A DNA stretch of 64,000 nt, taken from positions 32,890-96,889 of the forward strand of contig MU831921.1 of NCBI GenBank assembly GCA_029204225.1. The letters run 5' to 3'. The stretch's first letter is position 1. The number at the start of each line of letters is the position of its first letter. Made by a program: the position numbers and the translations under genes. Of the stretch, positions 33,753-45,700 are shown piece after piece. Origin of the DNA: Diphasiastrum complanatum. Taxonomy: Eukaryota; Streptophyta; Lycopodiopsida; Lycopodiales; Lycopodiaceae. The notes beneath the pieces are model-generated. The model was not told the DNA's origin, searched no databases, and saw only the letters and a list, made by a program, of their open reading frames with translations.

Positions 33753-36700
33753 AGGGCGCTGGCTGGCGTGATGGTCTGCTGGCACGCTGCCTGACTGAGA
33801 TTGAGTAGGGCGAGGCATATCATGGCTAAGAAAGGGAAGGGGAGCCCACGCTCCCCCCCACACACACACACACACACAGTCCAAGCCCTCCTTCTGTGCA
33901 TAGCCTTTAGCAACCAGCCTTGCCTTATGCTTTTCGATGCTCCCATCCGATTTGTATTTGGTCCTGTAGACCCACTTACAGCCAATAGGACGCTTCCCTT
34001 TTGGTAACTTCACCAAATCCCATGTATCATTCTTGAGAATGGAGTCGTACTCCTCTTGCATAGCATGTTGCCATACCTTCTCATCTGTTGCCTCAACGAA
34101 TGTATGGGTCTTGTGAATCCAAAATAGTTGTCATGAGTGCATAGTTTGTCTCCTGGTGTTCATGTTGTTGGGCTTGCCTTTAAGACCTCCTAGCCCCTGG
34201 ATTGTTGCTCTCTCCCTCATCCAATATCAAACCATCCTGCACAGTTTGCCAATACCACTTGGGAAACTTCTTCCTTGCAGTTGGTGATGAAGACGGTGAA
34301 TAGGACTCAACAGATTTGCCCCTTTCCTTCCGCTTCCTAGCCTCCTCGGATTCTTCCTCTTGATCACTCATATGATCATACTGAGACTTCCCAATATATG
34401 GATGTGGATCATCAAGTATTGGCACAAATTCACTTGTACCATCCTCCATCTCAAGTTCCTCTATAGGAGGCGTTTGATCTTCTTCAAAGATCACATCTCG
34501 ACTTATGATCCACTTCTTGCTAGTAAGATCGTAAAGTTGGTAAGCTTTGCTTTCTTCACTGTATCCCAAGAAAATACACTTTGCTGATTTTACATCCAGC
34601 TTCTTCCTGTTATACTTGGGAATATGGGCATAGGCCGTACAACCAAACACTCACAAAGCGCCCACCTTGGGCTTGATGCCGCTAAATGCCTCTTCTGGAG
34701 TCTTGCCTTCCACAGCTTTTGTTGGACTTCTATTTAACAGAAACACTGCTGTGTGCATTGCCTCGCCCCAAAAAGAGTTGGGCAACCCCTTTGCCTTGAG
34801 CATGCACCATGCACACTCCACAATAGTTCGGTTCTTTCTCTCTGCTACGCTGTTTTGCTGAGGGGTATGAGGAGCTGTAAGCTGCCTTTTGATCCCATTG
34901 GCCTTGCAGAATTCCACAAATTCTGTCTTAATGAACTCTCCACCACCGTCTGACCTGAGGATCGTTATCTTCTTTCCTGAATGTTCTTCTACCAAAGCTT
35001 TGAAATGCAGGAAGTACTTGAATGCTTCAGATTTAAACTTCAAGAAATAAATCCAAATCTTGCGTGAGAAGTCATCAATAAAGGTCATAAAGTAATATGC
35101 CCCCCCTGCAGATTTGGTTTGGGTTGGCCCCCACAAATCTGAATGTACCAAGTCTAGTATGCCTGCTGCCCTGGTGGTGCTCTCCTTGGGAAACTTATGT
35201 CTTTCTGTTTTCCCATAGCGCAAGCCTCGCAAACTGAAGAGCTTGGCTTAACAACTGGAAGCCCCTCCACCATATGATGTTGGTTTAACACCTGCATGCT
35301 TTGGTAGCCAAGATGTCCATACCTCTCATGCCACAATCTATCCACATCACTTCCGTTTGTTGTATAAGCATTGCTGACTAGGGATAGAAGTGTACAACCT
35401 GTATAGATTATCTTCCTGCAATCCTTTGGCCACAACCTTCATATTATCACTCAAGTCCAACACAAGACAAGAAGTAGCATCAAATTCTACTTTCATATTT
35501 TGTTGAGTGATAGCTCCTACTGAAAGAAGATTTTTAGCAAGTCCTGGTACATATAAGACATTCTTAATGACTTTGACTTCTCATGATGGAAGCTTTACAG
35601 GTACTGTGCCCTTTCCATTGACCTTGTGTGTTGAGTTGTCACCTAGGCACACCTCTTGTCCATCATAGATCCCCACAAAGGTATCAAACCAATCCCTGTG
35701 AGGGGTCATGTGCTTTGAAGCACCTGAGTCAATGTACCAACCACCAGGCCAATGCAACAGAGAATAACTCAGCTTGCCTTATGTCACTCTACTCCTCTCT
35801 TGCAACACTCTCAACAACATTTCCTCCTTGCTTCTTTGTGCCCTTCTTTTGCTCTGCAAGCTTCTTCCTGCACTCAAAAGCAAAGTGTCCATATTTACCA
35901 CAGTAATTGCAATTCCCCTTCCTTTGAGGTGTGGAAGAAGTATTCGAGGAGGATTGTGCTTCTGACATCTGCAAGTTCTCCATTCCTTGCTCAAGTGTTT
36001 GTGCTGCTCCTTTGTTCTTGCCTTTACCTTTCTTCTTATCCTTGGCTGGATTTTGCTTCTTCTTAGAAGCAAAGGCATGCACTTGGAAATCTTCCCTCTT
36101 GGAGAGATTAACTCTCCTCATCTCCTCCTATAACAAGAGACCATAGACTTCTTCGTAGGTAGGGATCTTCTCTCTCACAGATATCATCATCACAAAGTTC
36201 TGATAAGCATATGACAAGCTATTCAGAACTATTGGCACCAAGTCTTTGTCAGCAATAGACTCTCCAAGTACAGAAAGCCGATATCTAATATCCTGAATCT
36301 TAGTAAGATGATCAGTAATTGTCTCCCTGTCTCCATTCTGAGAGTATACAACTTGTTCTTCAAGTAGAGAAACCTAGTTGTACTTGTTGTCTCATACAAT
36401 GCACAAAGAATGTGCCATGCATCCACAGGCCCTTTGGCTGACCTGATTAGAGGAATCACATTATCCCTCACTGACATGTTGATGATCCTGTGTGCCTTTT
36501 CCCCTCTCTTGATATAGTCCTTGAGTTCAAGTTCAAATGTTGGAACAGGCTCCTCACCTGTCACAAGCTTCCAACATTCTTTGTCTTCAAGAATGTTCTT
36601 GATCTTGAATTTCCATATGCTAAAGTTAGTGCCATCAAGCCGGCTGGCTTCACTCCGCATGCTCTCTGCAAGACTAGCCATAGCTGGATAGAAATAAAAC

Positions 36701-39700
36701 ACAAAAGGCAAACTAAGGTTTTCACCCAACTAGGGTATGCAGCCACTTGCTCAATAACCCTCAGCTTCTGGATTTGAAACTATCCCCCTGTATGGCTGTC
36801 CTAGCCCTTGTCCAAGATCCACTCAGAACTTTCACTGAAGTCCCCACTGTAGAAAGCGCCCTCCTACAATCCTGGCTGTCCAAAAAGACTCAAAAAAATG
36901 TCCCAAATTAGAAACTTTTTGGCTCCCTGTACTCCCCTTGCCAACAGTACTCCAACCATGCAGATAGCACAAAGATCAGATGCCCCTACAAAAAAAAGTG
37001 CTCCCTCCTCAAAGGTAAGCTGCTCTCCAAGGATGGCAGGAATCTGATCAAAACAGGTCCAAGCTTTCACCACACCACAGGCAACATAACCTACTCTGAT
37101 ACCTTGACAAATTCCAAGGCCTAGCTATGGAGTATCATAACAGCATAGTAAGCACACTATGAAAGCTTGAAAAAAACCAGCTATGGAGTAGAACACAAAA
37201 GCAAGAGACAGAGGACTTCAAAGCTCACACAACTTAAATGATTATTCAAAGAGTAGTAGGGCGTGGAAACCCCTCCAAACTTTGGGCTACATTTAGCATG
37301 TAATGTATAGAGGTGGTGTCTTGCTAATTCTAGCTCTAAAACCCACATGGGTCCTCAACCTACTTGTTATTACTTGCCTAATTAGCACAAGTGGGGTGTA
37401 CTATGTACATAAATGTTTTACCCCCATGTCTTATGCACAACTTACAAGTTAAAAGTATACAAGCCTTAAGGGGCAAAATAGGCATTTATTTCAACATGAA
37501 GAACCTACACATTTATAACATGCAACTTGCACTAATGACTAATAGTCTGAAGGAGGATAACTCATCGGGAGGTGAGGCCTTTAGAAAACTTAGACATGAG
37601 TTTAGTGACATTTTTCCAGACCAGCTACCAAAGGGCCTTGCCCCCTCTAGGGGTGTTGAGCATGGCATAAAACTTCTCCCTGGAAGCTCCCTTGTATCCT
37701 TGTATCCTTTCAGGATGAGCACCAAGGAGAAAGATAAAGATTGCAACAATCTTTAAAGATGGGCCATAAAAAATTAAACAAATTAACTATTAAAAATAGA
37801 TACCCTGGTCCCCTTACCTCGAATGCATGAACTAATTGGTCAATTACATGGTGCAAAATACTCCACCAAGAGATCAATTTGAGATCAGGGTATCGTGAGA
37901 TTCAAATTAAAACTAAGGATGTGCCAAAAACCTGGTTTACAATAAGGTATGGCCATTATGAGTTTCTAGTTTTGTCGTTTGGATTAACAATTGTCCCTCC
38001 AACTTTCCAGCAAATGATGAATGATTTTGTTCGTCCATATTTGGGGAAGTTCGTAATTGTTTACTTGGATGATATTCTCATCTACAATAGAACTTTAAAG
38101 GAACATGAGCAACATCTCAAGACTGTCTTGAGGTTACTAAGACAAGAGAAACTCTATGCCAAAGAATCCAAGTGTTAATTCTTCCAAACAAGACTAGAAT
38201 ATCTCGGTCACGTTATTTTGGACCGTGGATTGGAAATTCACCCTAATAAGGCTCGTAAGGTTCATGAGTGGCCCACTCTCCAACCATACATGAAGTCAAG
38301 TCTTTTCTCAACTTCACTAGGTTTTCCTACAAATTCTTGGATTACGCGGTAATTGCATTATCATTGACAAATCTCCTCAAAAAGGCCAAGAAAACTAGTT
38401 GACACAATCAAGTTCAATCCTCCAGTTACTTGGATTGAAAAGTTAAATCAAAGTTTTGAAACTCTAAAACATTGTGTGTCTACAACTCCAATACAACACG
38501 TAGTTGATCCTAACAAGCCGTATGTGCTTGAGACGGATGCTAGCCACTTTGTTGTAAGGGCAAGCCTATATTAGGATGGTGGATTGGTTGGTTTTGAAAG
38601 CAAAAAGTTGGATCCTACTCAAAGGCGATATTCCACCTATGGTAATTATGGCAAGCGGTCTTTGAGAAACTGGAAACCAAGAGGCAATCAGATTGGAAAT
38701 GGTACCTCCCAATGGTTGGGTTTGCATATAACAACGCAAAGCACTCAGCAACAAGTTATAGTCCATTCATGTTGATGTATGGTTTCTAGCCTCATGCCTC
38801 CTCATAGGTCTCTAAGAATACAACTAGTGTTTCCAACCGATTCGAATCGGGCCAATTTGTCTGGTTCGAACCGATTCAACTGGCCTCGCAAGTTCAACTG
38901 GCCTACCAAGTTCAAACCAAGAAACAAAAAATTAATTGACTTTTTTTTCTTTGGTTTTTTTCAGTTCCTAAAACTTCTATTCTTAGATAAACAATTCATA
39001 AATGCTATTTACACCGCTCTACTAGTAACGATTGTGTTCATGACACGCGCATTGATTTCTCTACATATTTGTGCGTTGAGCAATTTGAGCTACGAACAAA
39101 AACTATGCAATTGTACAAACATTGTCAAACATGGATGATGTATTCTGAAAAACGCCAAAGTCCAACTTCATGAATCATTAGTTGACCAAAAGTGATCAAA
39201 GGTCAAATACAAATCAGATTACACAAAATTCATATCCCTATAAACTATTAAAACTAGTAATCAACAATGAATCGAGATTTTCTATTTTCAACTCAAACCG
39301 GCTCTGAACGATTCGAACAATTCAAACCGCAGTTCGTGGAAAATATGAATGCAACAGTGGATTTCTTGCAGGATATGCAAGGAATGTTGCGTGTCGCTCA
39401 AGATAACATAATAACGGCTCCAGATAGAGCTCAGTTTTACGCTAATCAAAACTGGCAGCCTTTAGTGTTTTTGGAAGGAGATTGGGTTTACCTTAGAATT
39501 CCGAAAGATTCCAAGGTGTTGAGGACAAGAAAATGTCCTACATTTCTATGGGCCTTTTCGTATTGTAAAGAAACTCAATCAGGATGCCTATCAACTAGAT
39601 CTTCTACGAGGAATCAAAGTCCATCCAATGTTCCCAGTACGTCGTTTAAAGGAACGACTTGGTGTGGAGGATGGTTTGAGTTAGGCGGATGAGCTAGTTC

Positions 39701-42700
39701 AATTAGAGGATTGTCGACCTTTGTACCTTCTGAACCACAGGCCATTGTTGATGTACGTCAACATGGGCTAAAAAACCAGCAAGTGACTGAGTACTTGGTT
39801 TCGTTGGAAAGGTAGTTCCGACGATGAGGAGACCTTAGACAGAGATTCCCAAAATTTCTTTCTTAGAAGAAAAGTCTTTTTAAATGGGAGAGAATGTTGG
39901 GGACCCAAACCCTTGGGTCCCACACCTAACTTGAAATTGGACATTGGGCTGGGCCAATTGACTTGACTAGTTGGATCATGGACCGCATGCATGCCACTTG
40001 TCATAATCAGGGATATGCGCTTGGCATGGAGGCTCCCACCTTGGAGGTATACAAGGAAAGAGATCTCAGTTACCATTCATACGATCTACCTAGGAGTTGG
40101 TGGATGGTAGTGCGCATGTGCATACCCAGGATGGTGCTAGCTAGGGGTAGGAGTGTTAGAAATCCATAAATCATAATATGGATGGATAGACTAGGATTCT
40201 AACCCAGGACCTCCCTCATACCGGATGGGATGCTCTACCACTGAGCTATCCGCCCTGTTTGATAGTTCTCTCTAGAGTGTGGATTGATATTCCAGCACCC
40301 CCCCTCAAGCCACACTTGGTTGGGGTCCTAGCTGTCACTTGCCCCACAACTTGGGCCACCTAACCATGGCTTTGACACCATGAACTGTTAGGTCTACCGT
40401 CTAACTTGGCTCTGATACCATGTTAGAAATCCATAAATCATAATATGGATGGACAGACTAGGATTCGAACCCAGGACCTCCCTCATACCGGATGGGATGC
40501 TCTACCACTGAGCTATCCGCCCTGTTTGATAGTTCTCTCTAGAGTGTGGATTGATATTCCAACAAGGAGAAGGCCGAAGGTGCTGGCGGCAGTATGGGAC
40601 GTTGTTAAGGCTGGAAGCTGGATCCTGCTTGTTGTCTAGTCATTGGGCTTAGGGCACAGAGGGTGGATCTGGATCGGATCCTACGGCAGGGTGGATCGTG
40701 AGCATCTGTGTTGACCTAAACCTGGTGATTTCCGATTGGTGTGGTCGCAACACACTGCATACGCTTAAAACAGATTTCCATCAATACTTCTTTTTTAAAA
40801 GCTTGAAAAGTGAATATTTTATAAGTTTTTAAGATAAAACTTCAAAAAAAATTGGAGCATTCTGGAACATTATATTTATGGTAATAACAAAACTTTGAAC
40901 AGACTCTTAGCTATAACGCATGGCACATGAAAGTAGATGAGAATAATCAGACAAAACTTAAACACTCCCACTCAAAACCAAAAACAAAAAAGGACCATTT
41001 GATTAAAACCTGCATCACCTTAAAGAACAGAAACAGGAAACAGTCTAACCTTCTCCCTGAGGTCAACAAGTAGTTGTTCAATTTCTTTTATCTCTTGTGC
41101 TACTCTTGTCACCTTTTGAGCATGTTCTTCTGAGTTTGCAGCAATATCATTGTCATTTGCTCCATGTCCCTGCTCCGATTGTTCCTTTTCTTCTTGCAAT
41201 TTGTTGGTATTCAAACTGTCCTCCTCTGTTTTTAGTCTTTGCAGTCTTGCCTTACAAACTGAAGCAGCCTTCAAACAATTTTCTATTGCCTCCTGAAGTT
41301 TGCCGCCAAGTTCTTGGGCAAGAGCAAGTTTAAAGTTTCTAGCAAAGTCAAGGTTATCTAGGCAAACAAACTTACACAGTACAGAGTCAAATTTGATCTC
41401 TGCTTTTAAAATAAAGCGGAGGAAAAGTTAGAAATTGCCAGTTGATGGATTTAATAAAGACATCGCCCTTTCAAAAGTAGAAACAGTATGCCCCCATGTG
41501 GGAGATGAAACCTTTGAAGCAACATCTGAATACTTTCAAGTTTCAACATTATACAGCTTTTCCAAGGTGGGAGCACTCTTTCAGTAAACTGGCATTTCTC
41601 TAACATAAATAATGACTGAAAAGTATGAATTCAAAAAACAGGCATTATTGGTTTTCCAGGTGACAGGCATTTATCTGACGTAACTCATACACTTGGAACT
41701 ATGAATACAAACTTACCAAACACCAACAGATATTCCTGGTTTCACTGAACTAGCATATAGCTGACAAAATCAAATAGAATACATAATGGATGCAATGTTT
41801 GGTAACAAAATCCACAACAAAAATTCTTTGTCAACTGCATTTTCATACATCTGTGAAAAACTAAAGTTTCATTCAGAAAGCTAAGCCCAGGCTTCAGCAA
41901 GCTATTCTGGGATACAGTTCAGCTAGATGTCGATCATCAGGTTCAACGAGTCCTTTCAAAATTTCTAAGGCCCTTGTGTAATCTTCGAAACTTGTCTGAA
42001 AGTCCTCTGCATTGACAGCCAAACGTATCATGAGCAAATCACTTGTACCTTTGGCCAAGATCTAGGTGAGAGAAATCTAAGAAGTACTTCGTGACGACAT
42101 GGACAACTAAACAAGTTGGCTTTTTTGCCGTCCTCGGCATTGAGAGCACAAGTATCATCAGCAATTCATTTGTACATTTGGCCAGCACTTAGGGGAGAGA
42201 AAACTAAGATTCACTCCCTGACAACATAGACAACTAAACAAGATGGCTTTTCTGATGCAGAAGTTTGATTGCACTACTTCTGGAGGAAATGCCTTACAAA
42301 AAGGAAAAGTGCACCAGTCTCGACGAAAAGAAAGAATAGGGAACATAGGAAATAGGGAGTAGAACGTAAATCGTATTGCAGACATGAAAGAAACCCTTCA
42401 ACTATCTCCAATTGATTGCTAATTTGAATTGAATAAAGAAAAGGAAAAGTGCACCAGTCTCGACGAAAAGAAAGAATAGGGAACATAGGAAATAGGGAGT
42501 AGAACGTAAATCGTATTGCAGACATAAATCACAAAAGAAACCCTTCAACTATCTCCAATTGATTGCTAATTTGAATTGAATAAAGACACCCACTAAACTT
42601 AAAGGTGATGAATTTAAAAAAAAATGTAGATATCTACGAGCACACAAGCAACCATAGGTTCTAAAACATGTTTAATATGTTGTTCCAGATGGAGCATCAA

Positions 42701-45700
42701 GTACGTGCCTTCAAGGATATCGGTAACCATATATTTTGAAACATGTTCAGATTATCCAAAGAAAGCATTCAGAACACTGGGCCAAGAAACACGAAATTTC
42801 GAAAACAACACAGTCGAGAACAAACATTCAATAGAAATACATTTAGGAAATAGTTCTGATCAGAATTCTAACTCCAAACATATGCATTCTGAATGAACTA
42901 GGTACCCAACTACTAGGCGCATTTTGTTCATACATAAATGATAGAAAGTATAGGAGACACTCTTGTGCCTTTCTGTCATACATGGGCACTAAAAACCTAG
43001 CTCAAGTTAGACAGAACAGTACTATATATTTTACAGACTACAAAACTATTATGCTAGAAATTCTGAATGGATTTGACAGATGTGTCCTCTTCCACATACA
43101 ATTTTGTTGTGTTTGTGAGTCAACTTGCGTTGATCTTCTTGCAGAATTCAATGATCTTCGCAGGCAGCAGAACTAGGTATTAAAAAACATAAACTTTTCA
43201 TATGTTTTACCTTTCTCAAGACTTACATCTCCTAACGCTGTAATCACATCCACTTCGGCAATAGTGTGCGTATGCTGTTTCTCATGGATAACTCTGGCAA
43301 TGTCCAGCATTTTCCAAGCTAATTCCAAATCTGTCTCTTCATCTTCTTGAAGCTCCTCTTCAGACCCCTCGGCATCACTGTTCTCATCGGATCCCTTGGC
43401 CACCCCTGTTTGAGCAGTCAAAAAATCTGTGATACAAATTTCATACTAAAGCTTAACAGTAATTATTGATGGAAAAAAGACATGTCATATAAGACTACTT
43501 TCCCAATCAGTGTGTGGGAAACAAAAATCCTAGCCACTCACTACCTTCAAAAATCCACAAGTTACCAAATTAGCATACTTAATAAGCAACAATGCACAAT
43601 CAATCAACTCGTTATTGGTAAAAATTGGTAAATAGTATTTAAGACTCGAGGTTGTGCAGTATCTAAGCACCTTCGTCAACCGCTGTCTTGGGAGAAGTTG
43701 AATTTTTTTCCTTTGAAGTTGCGGACTCGCCCAAGACATCTGTCTCTGCCTGAACCTTGTACAACAGTGCACACCCATACTTATGATATGTAGAAGTTAG
43801 CTCAGGCGCCAATTCCCCATAATGTTGTACCCTGCAATTCAAAAATATAATGAGTTTTTAGTCCGGAAATGTGAGTCTCTCTCTACTTATCACTAGCTAG
43901 TTAAAACAGTTACACGGTACGTAGTTTTTATGCTTTTGAATCATTGTTGTCTCTTAGAGTTGATAGGTTATTTGTTTTTGTATGGAATGAATGCTAGCTT
44001 GTACCTTTGATTCGCAAAGGTTATGGGCCCACTACACGTCTAGGAAAAGGTACATGCCCAGCACGTCATCATTGATAAAGACCAGAGGGAGAGAGGGAGA
44101 AATCTTTTTTAAACCTATCATTGGTGCCCATCGCCATAAAAACTTAGGCTGCACTCGAGGCAAGGCTCATTAAGAGGTCAAAGGAAGGAAGCAGATCCCA
44201 TTGTTGCAATGACGGATACAAATGGTGCTCAAGGAGCAGCTACTATGGAGGATAGTCAAAAGGAGCAAGAAAGCTGCTGAAGCGGATCGGAGGGGGGGGG
44301 CGCATAATTGTTGAGGCAATGGCTGCATATCTAGCAAAGGAACACAAAGCCTTTGTGAGAATATTCCTAACACTAGGAGAGAATCCAACGGCCCATGTAC
44401 AAGATGCAAGAACAGCAAAGTTTCTTGCACCCTTTTTTACTCATAGCTAACAAACAAATGTTGTCACATCATTTCTCTCCAACCTCTTTCTATTTCTTGT
44501 TGATCTCCTGGGATCTTGGTTTGTTCCCCTTTTTCCCTCACCTATTCTTGCTTGCTTGCTCATTTTCTTCTTCTGTATTGTCTTCTCCATGCTCATTGAT
44601 ACGTCTTACTTCATTTCCATTGTCAAGAACCATTGTGTTAGGATGTTCAACTTTCTCCATGCCTTCTTTTTATTCATCCTCATTTTCAAAAAAACCACAT
44701 CCTTAGACAAGATCATTTTTCTTCTTGAAGAGATATCTTGTATCTAAATGGATTGTTGGGATATCCCACAAAAAGCCTACAATTCTGGGCCTAGTTTCTT
44801 AATCCCAAGACTTCTCTCGAAGGTCTCCCTATGTTGCTTTCCTAGGGGACAGCCCCAGCACGTGTATGCTTCAGGTATCCATCCCCATGACTAGTTCTCC
44901 TTTCCACATGAGTTTTCAGTTTCCAGTACCCCTACATGTCCAAGATTTTCATGCCATAAGCAACCATTTGTTGTGTTTGAAGCAACCACATGTGCATTGA
45001 GATAACTAGTGATTATTTCTTCAATCTAGATAGGCCTCCTTTAGCCTCTCTTTCGTCTGTATTGCTAAGAGCTCATCTTCTTTGATGATCTAGTAATGAT
45101 CCCATATGAAGCGTACCTCAATGCCAATCTCAATCATTTTATTGACTGACATTAAGTTCTTGGAATGATTGAATCTTGTCTCCTACCTCAAGGATTGAAG
45201 TACTTCTTTGATGTTGTGTGTCATATCAATTGTTGCTCCACGACCATCTCGTATTAGTGATTTCCTTGGCTGCCTCGCACCTCTTCTTGGTCACCTTCTT
45301 GATTAGCCATAGCCATCAAAGCTATAATCTCTTCATCGTCTTCAATGCCTACCGTAATAAATTGAGTTGTTCCCCCTTTTTATCGTATCTTCCGATTTGT
45401 TACAACACTTCCTAGCAATGTCCTGGGCTGTTAAAGTGGTAACATACTACGGCCCTTCTTCTATCAAAAAAGATTTGTCTCCTAGCTTTAAAAGCGCCTC
45501 CACTTTGCTGCTCCTCCAAATTGTTCCCTTTTGCTATTGTTTTGATGCCATGGTTCCTTGCCTCACTTCTAGAATCTCGCTTGTCTCTCATATCAAATCC
45601 AATGTCTACCATTTTGCCTACAAGAGCAAGTTCATCTTGTCGTAGCAGGTTTTTTTCCTTTGTTCCTGCAGTATTCAATATGTTACACAACCTAGATCTA

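Larger units (their letters stand above)
33880..37520 (-). mobile_element. Truncated Copia element (second), in NASP intron 5
   Basis: From right to left: a 416-bp 5' LTR (37105-37520), a primer-binding site, gag, zinc knuckle, protease, integrase and the first part of reverse transcriptase, which stops at the CA/CT repeats near 33880. The rest of RT, RNase H and the 3' LTR are missing. The LTR abuts chromovirus pol at 37521, so this Copia inserted into the older chromovirus. Frameshifts occur throughout, so it is much older than the Copia at 10309. Confidence 0.85.
40154..40564 (-). mobile_element. Complete TRIM element with tRNA-like LTRs
   Basis: A 411-bp non-coding terminal-repeat retrotransposon in miniature. 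It has two 144-bp LTRs (40154-40297 and 40421-40564) that differ at only three positions, and a 123-bp internal part. In the minus orientation the 5' LTR (40564-40421) ends GGATTTCTAACA and is directly followed by TGGTATCAGAGCC, a perfect initiator-Met primer-binding site. The polypurine tract GAGGGGGGG directly precedes the 3' LTR. AGGAG is duplicated on both sides. With no proteins of its own, it depends on an autonomous element. Each LTR holds a 73-nt tRNA-like sequence in the same orientation as the element. Confidence 0.93.
39895..40752 (+). mobile_element. Chromovirus 3' LTR, interrupted by a TRIM
   Basis: A purine run (AAATGGGAGAGAA) ends at 39894 and the LTR starts TGTTGGGGACCC. It ends CGCAACA at 40752, giving TGTTG...CAACA. 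Excluding the 411-bp TRIM and one TSD copy, the LTR is about 442 bp. Confidence 0.7.

Noticed and set aside
33665-34007. Arg-Glu repeat proteins around 33700
   Set aside because: Translations of the (CT)n and (CA)n microsatellites, not genes.
40183-40522. Two functional tRNA genes
   Set aside because: The acceptor, D and T arms fit, but the anticodon arm is irregular and both copies lie inside TRIM LTRs, so they are described as tRNA-like promoter modules.
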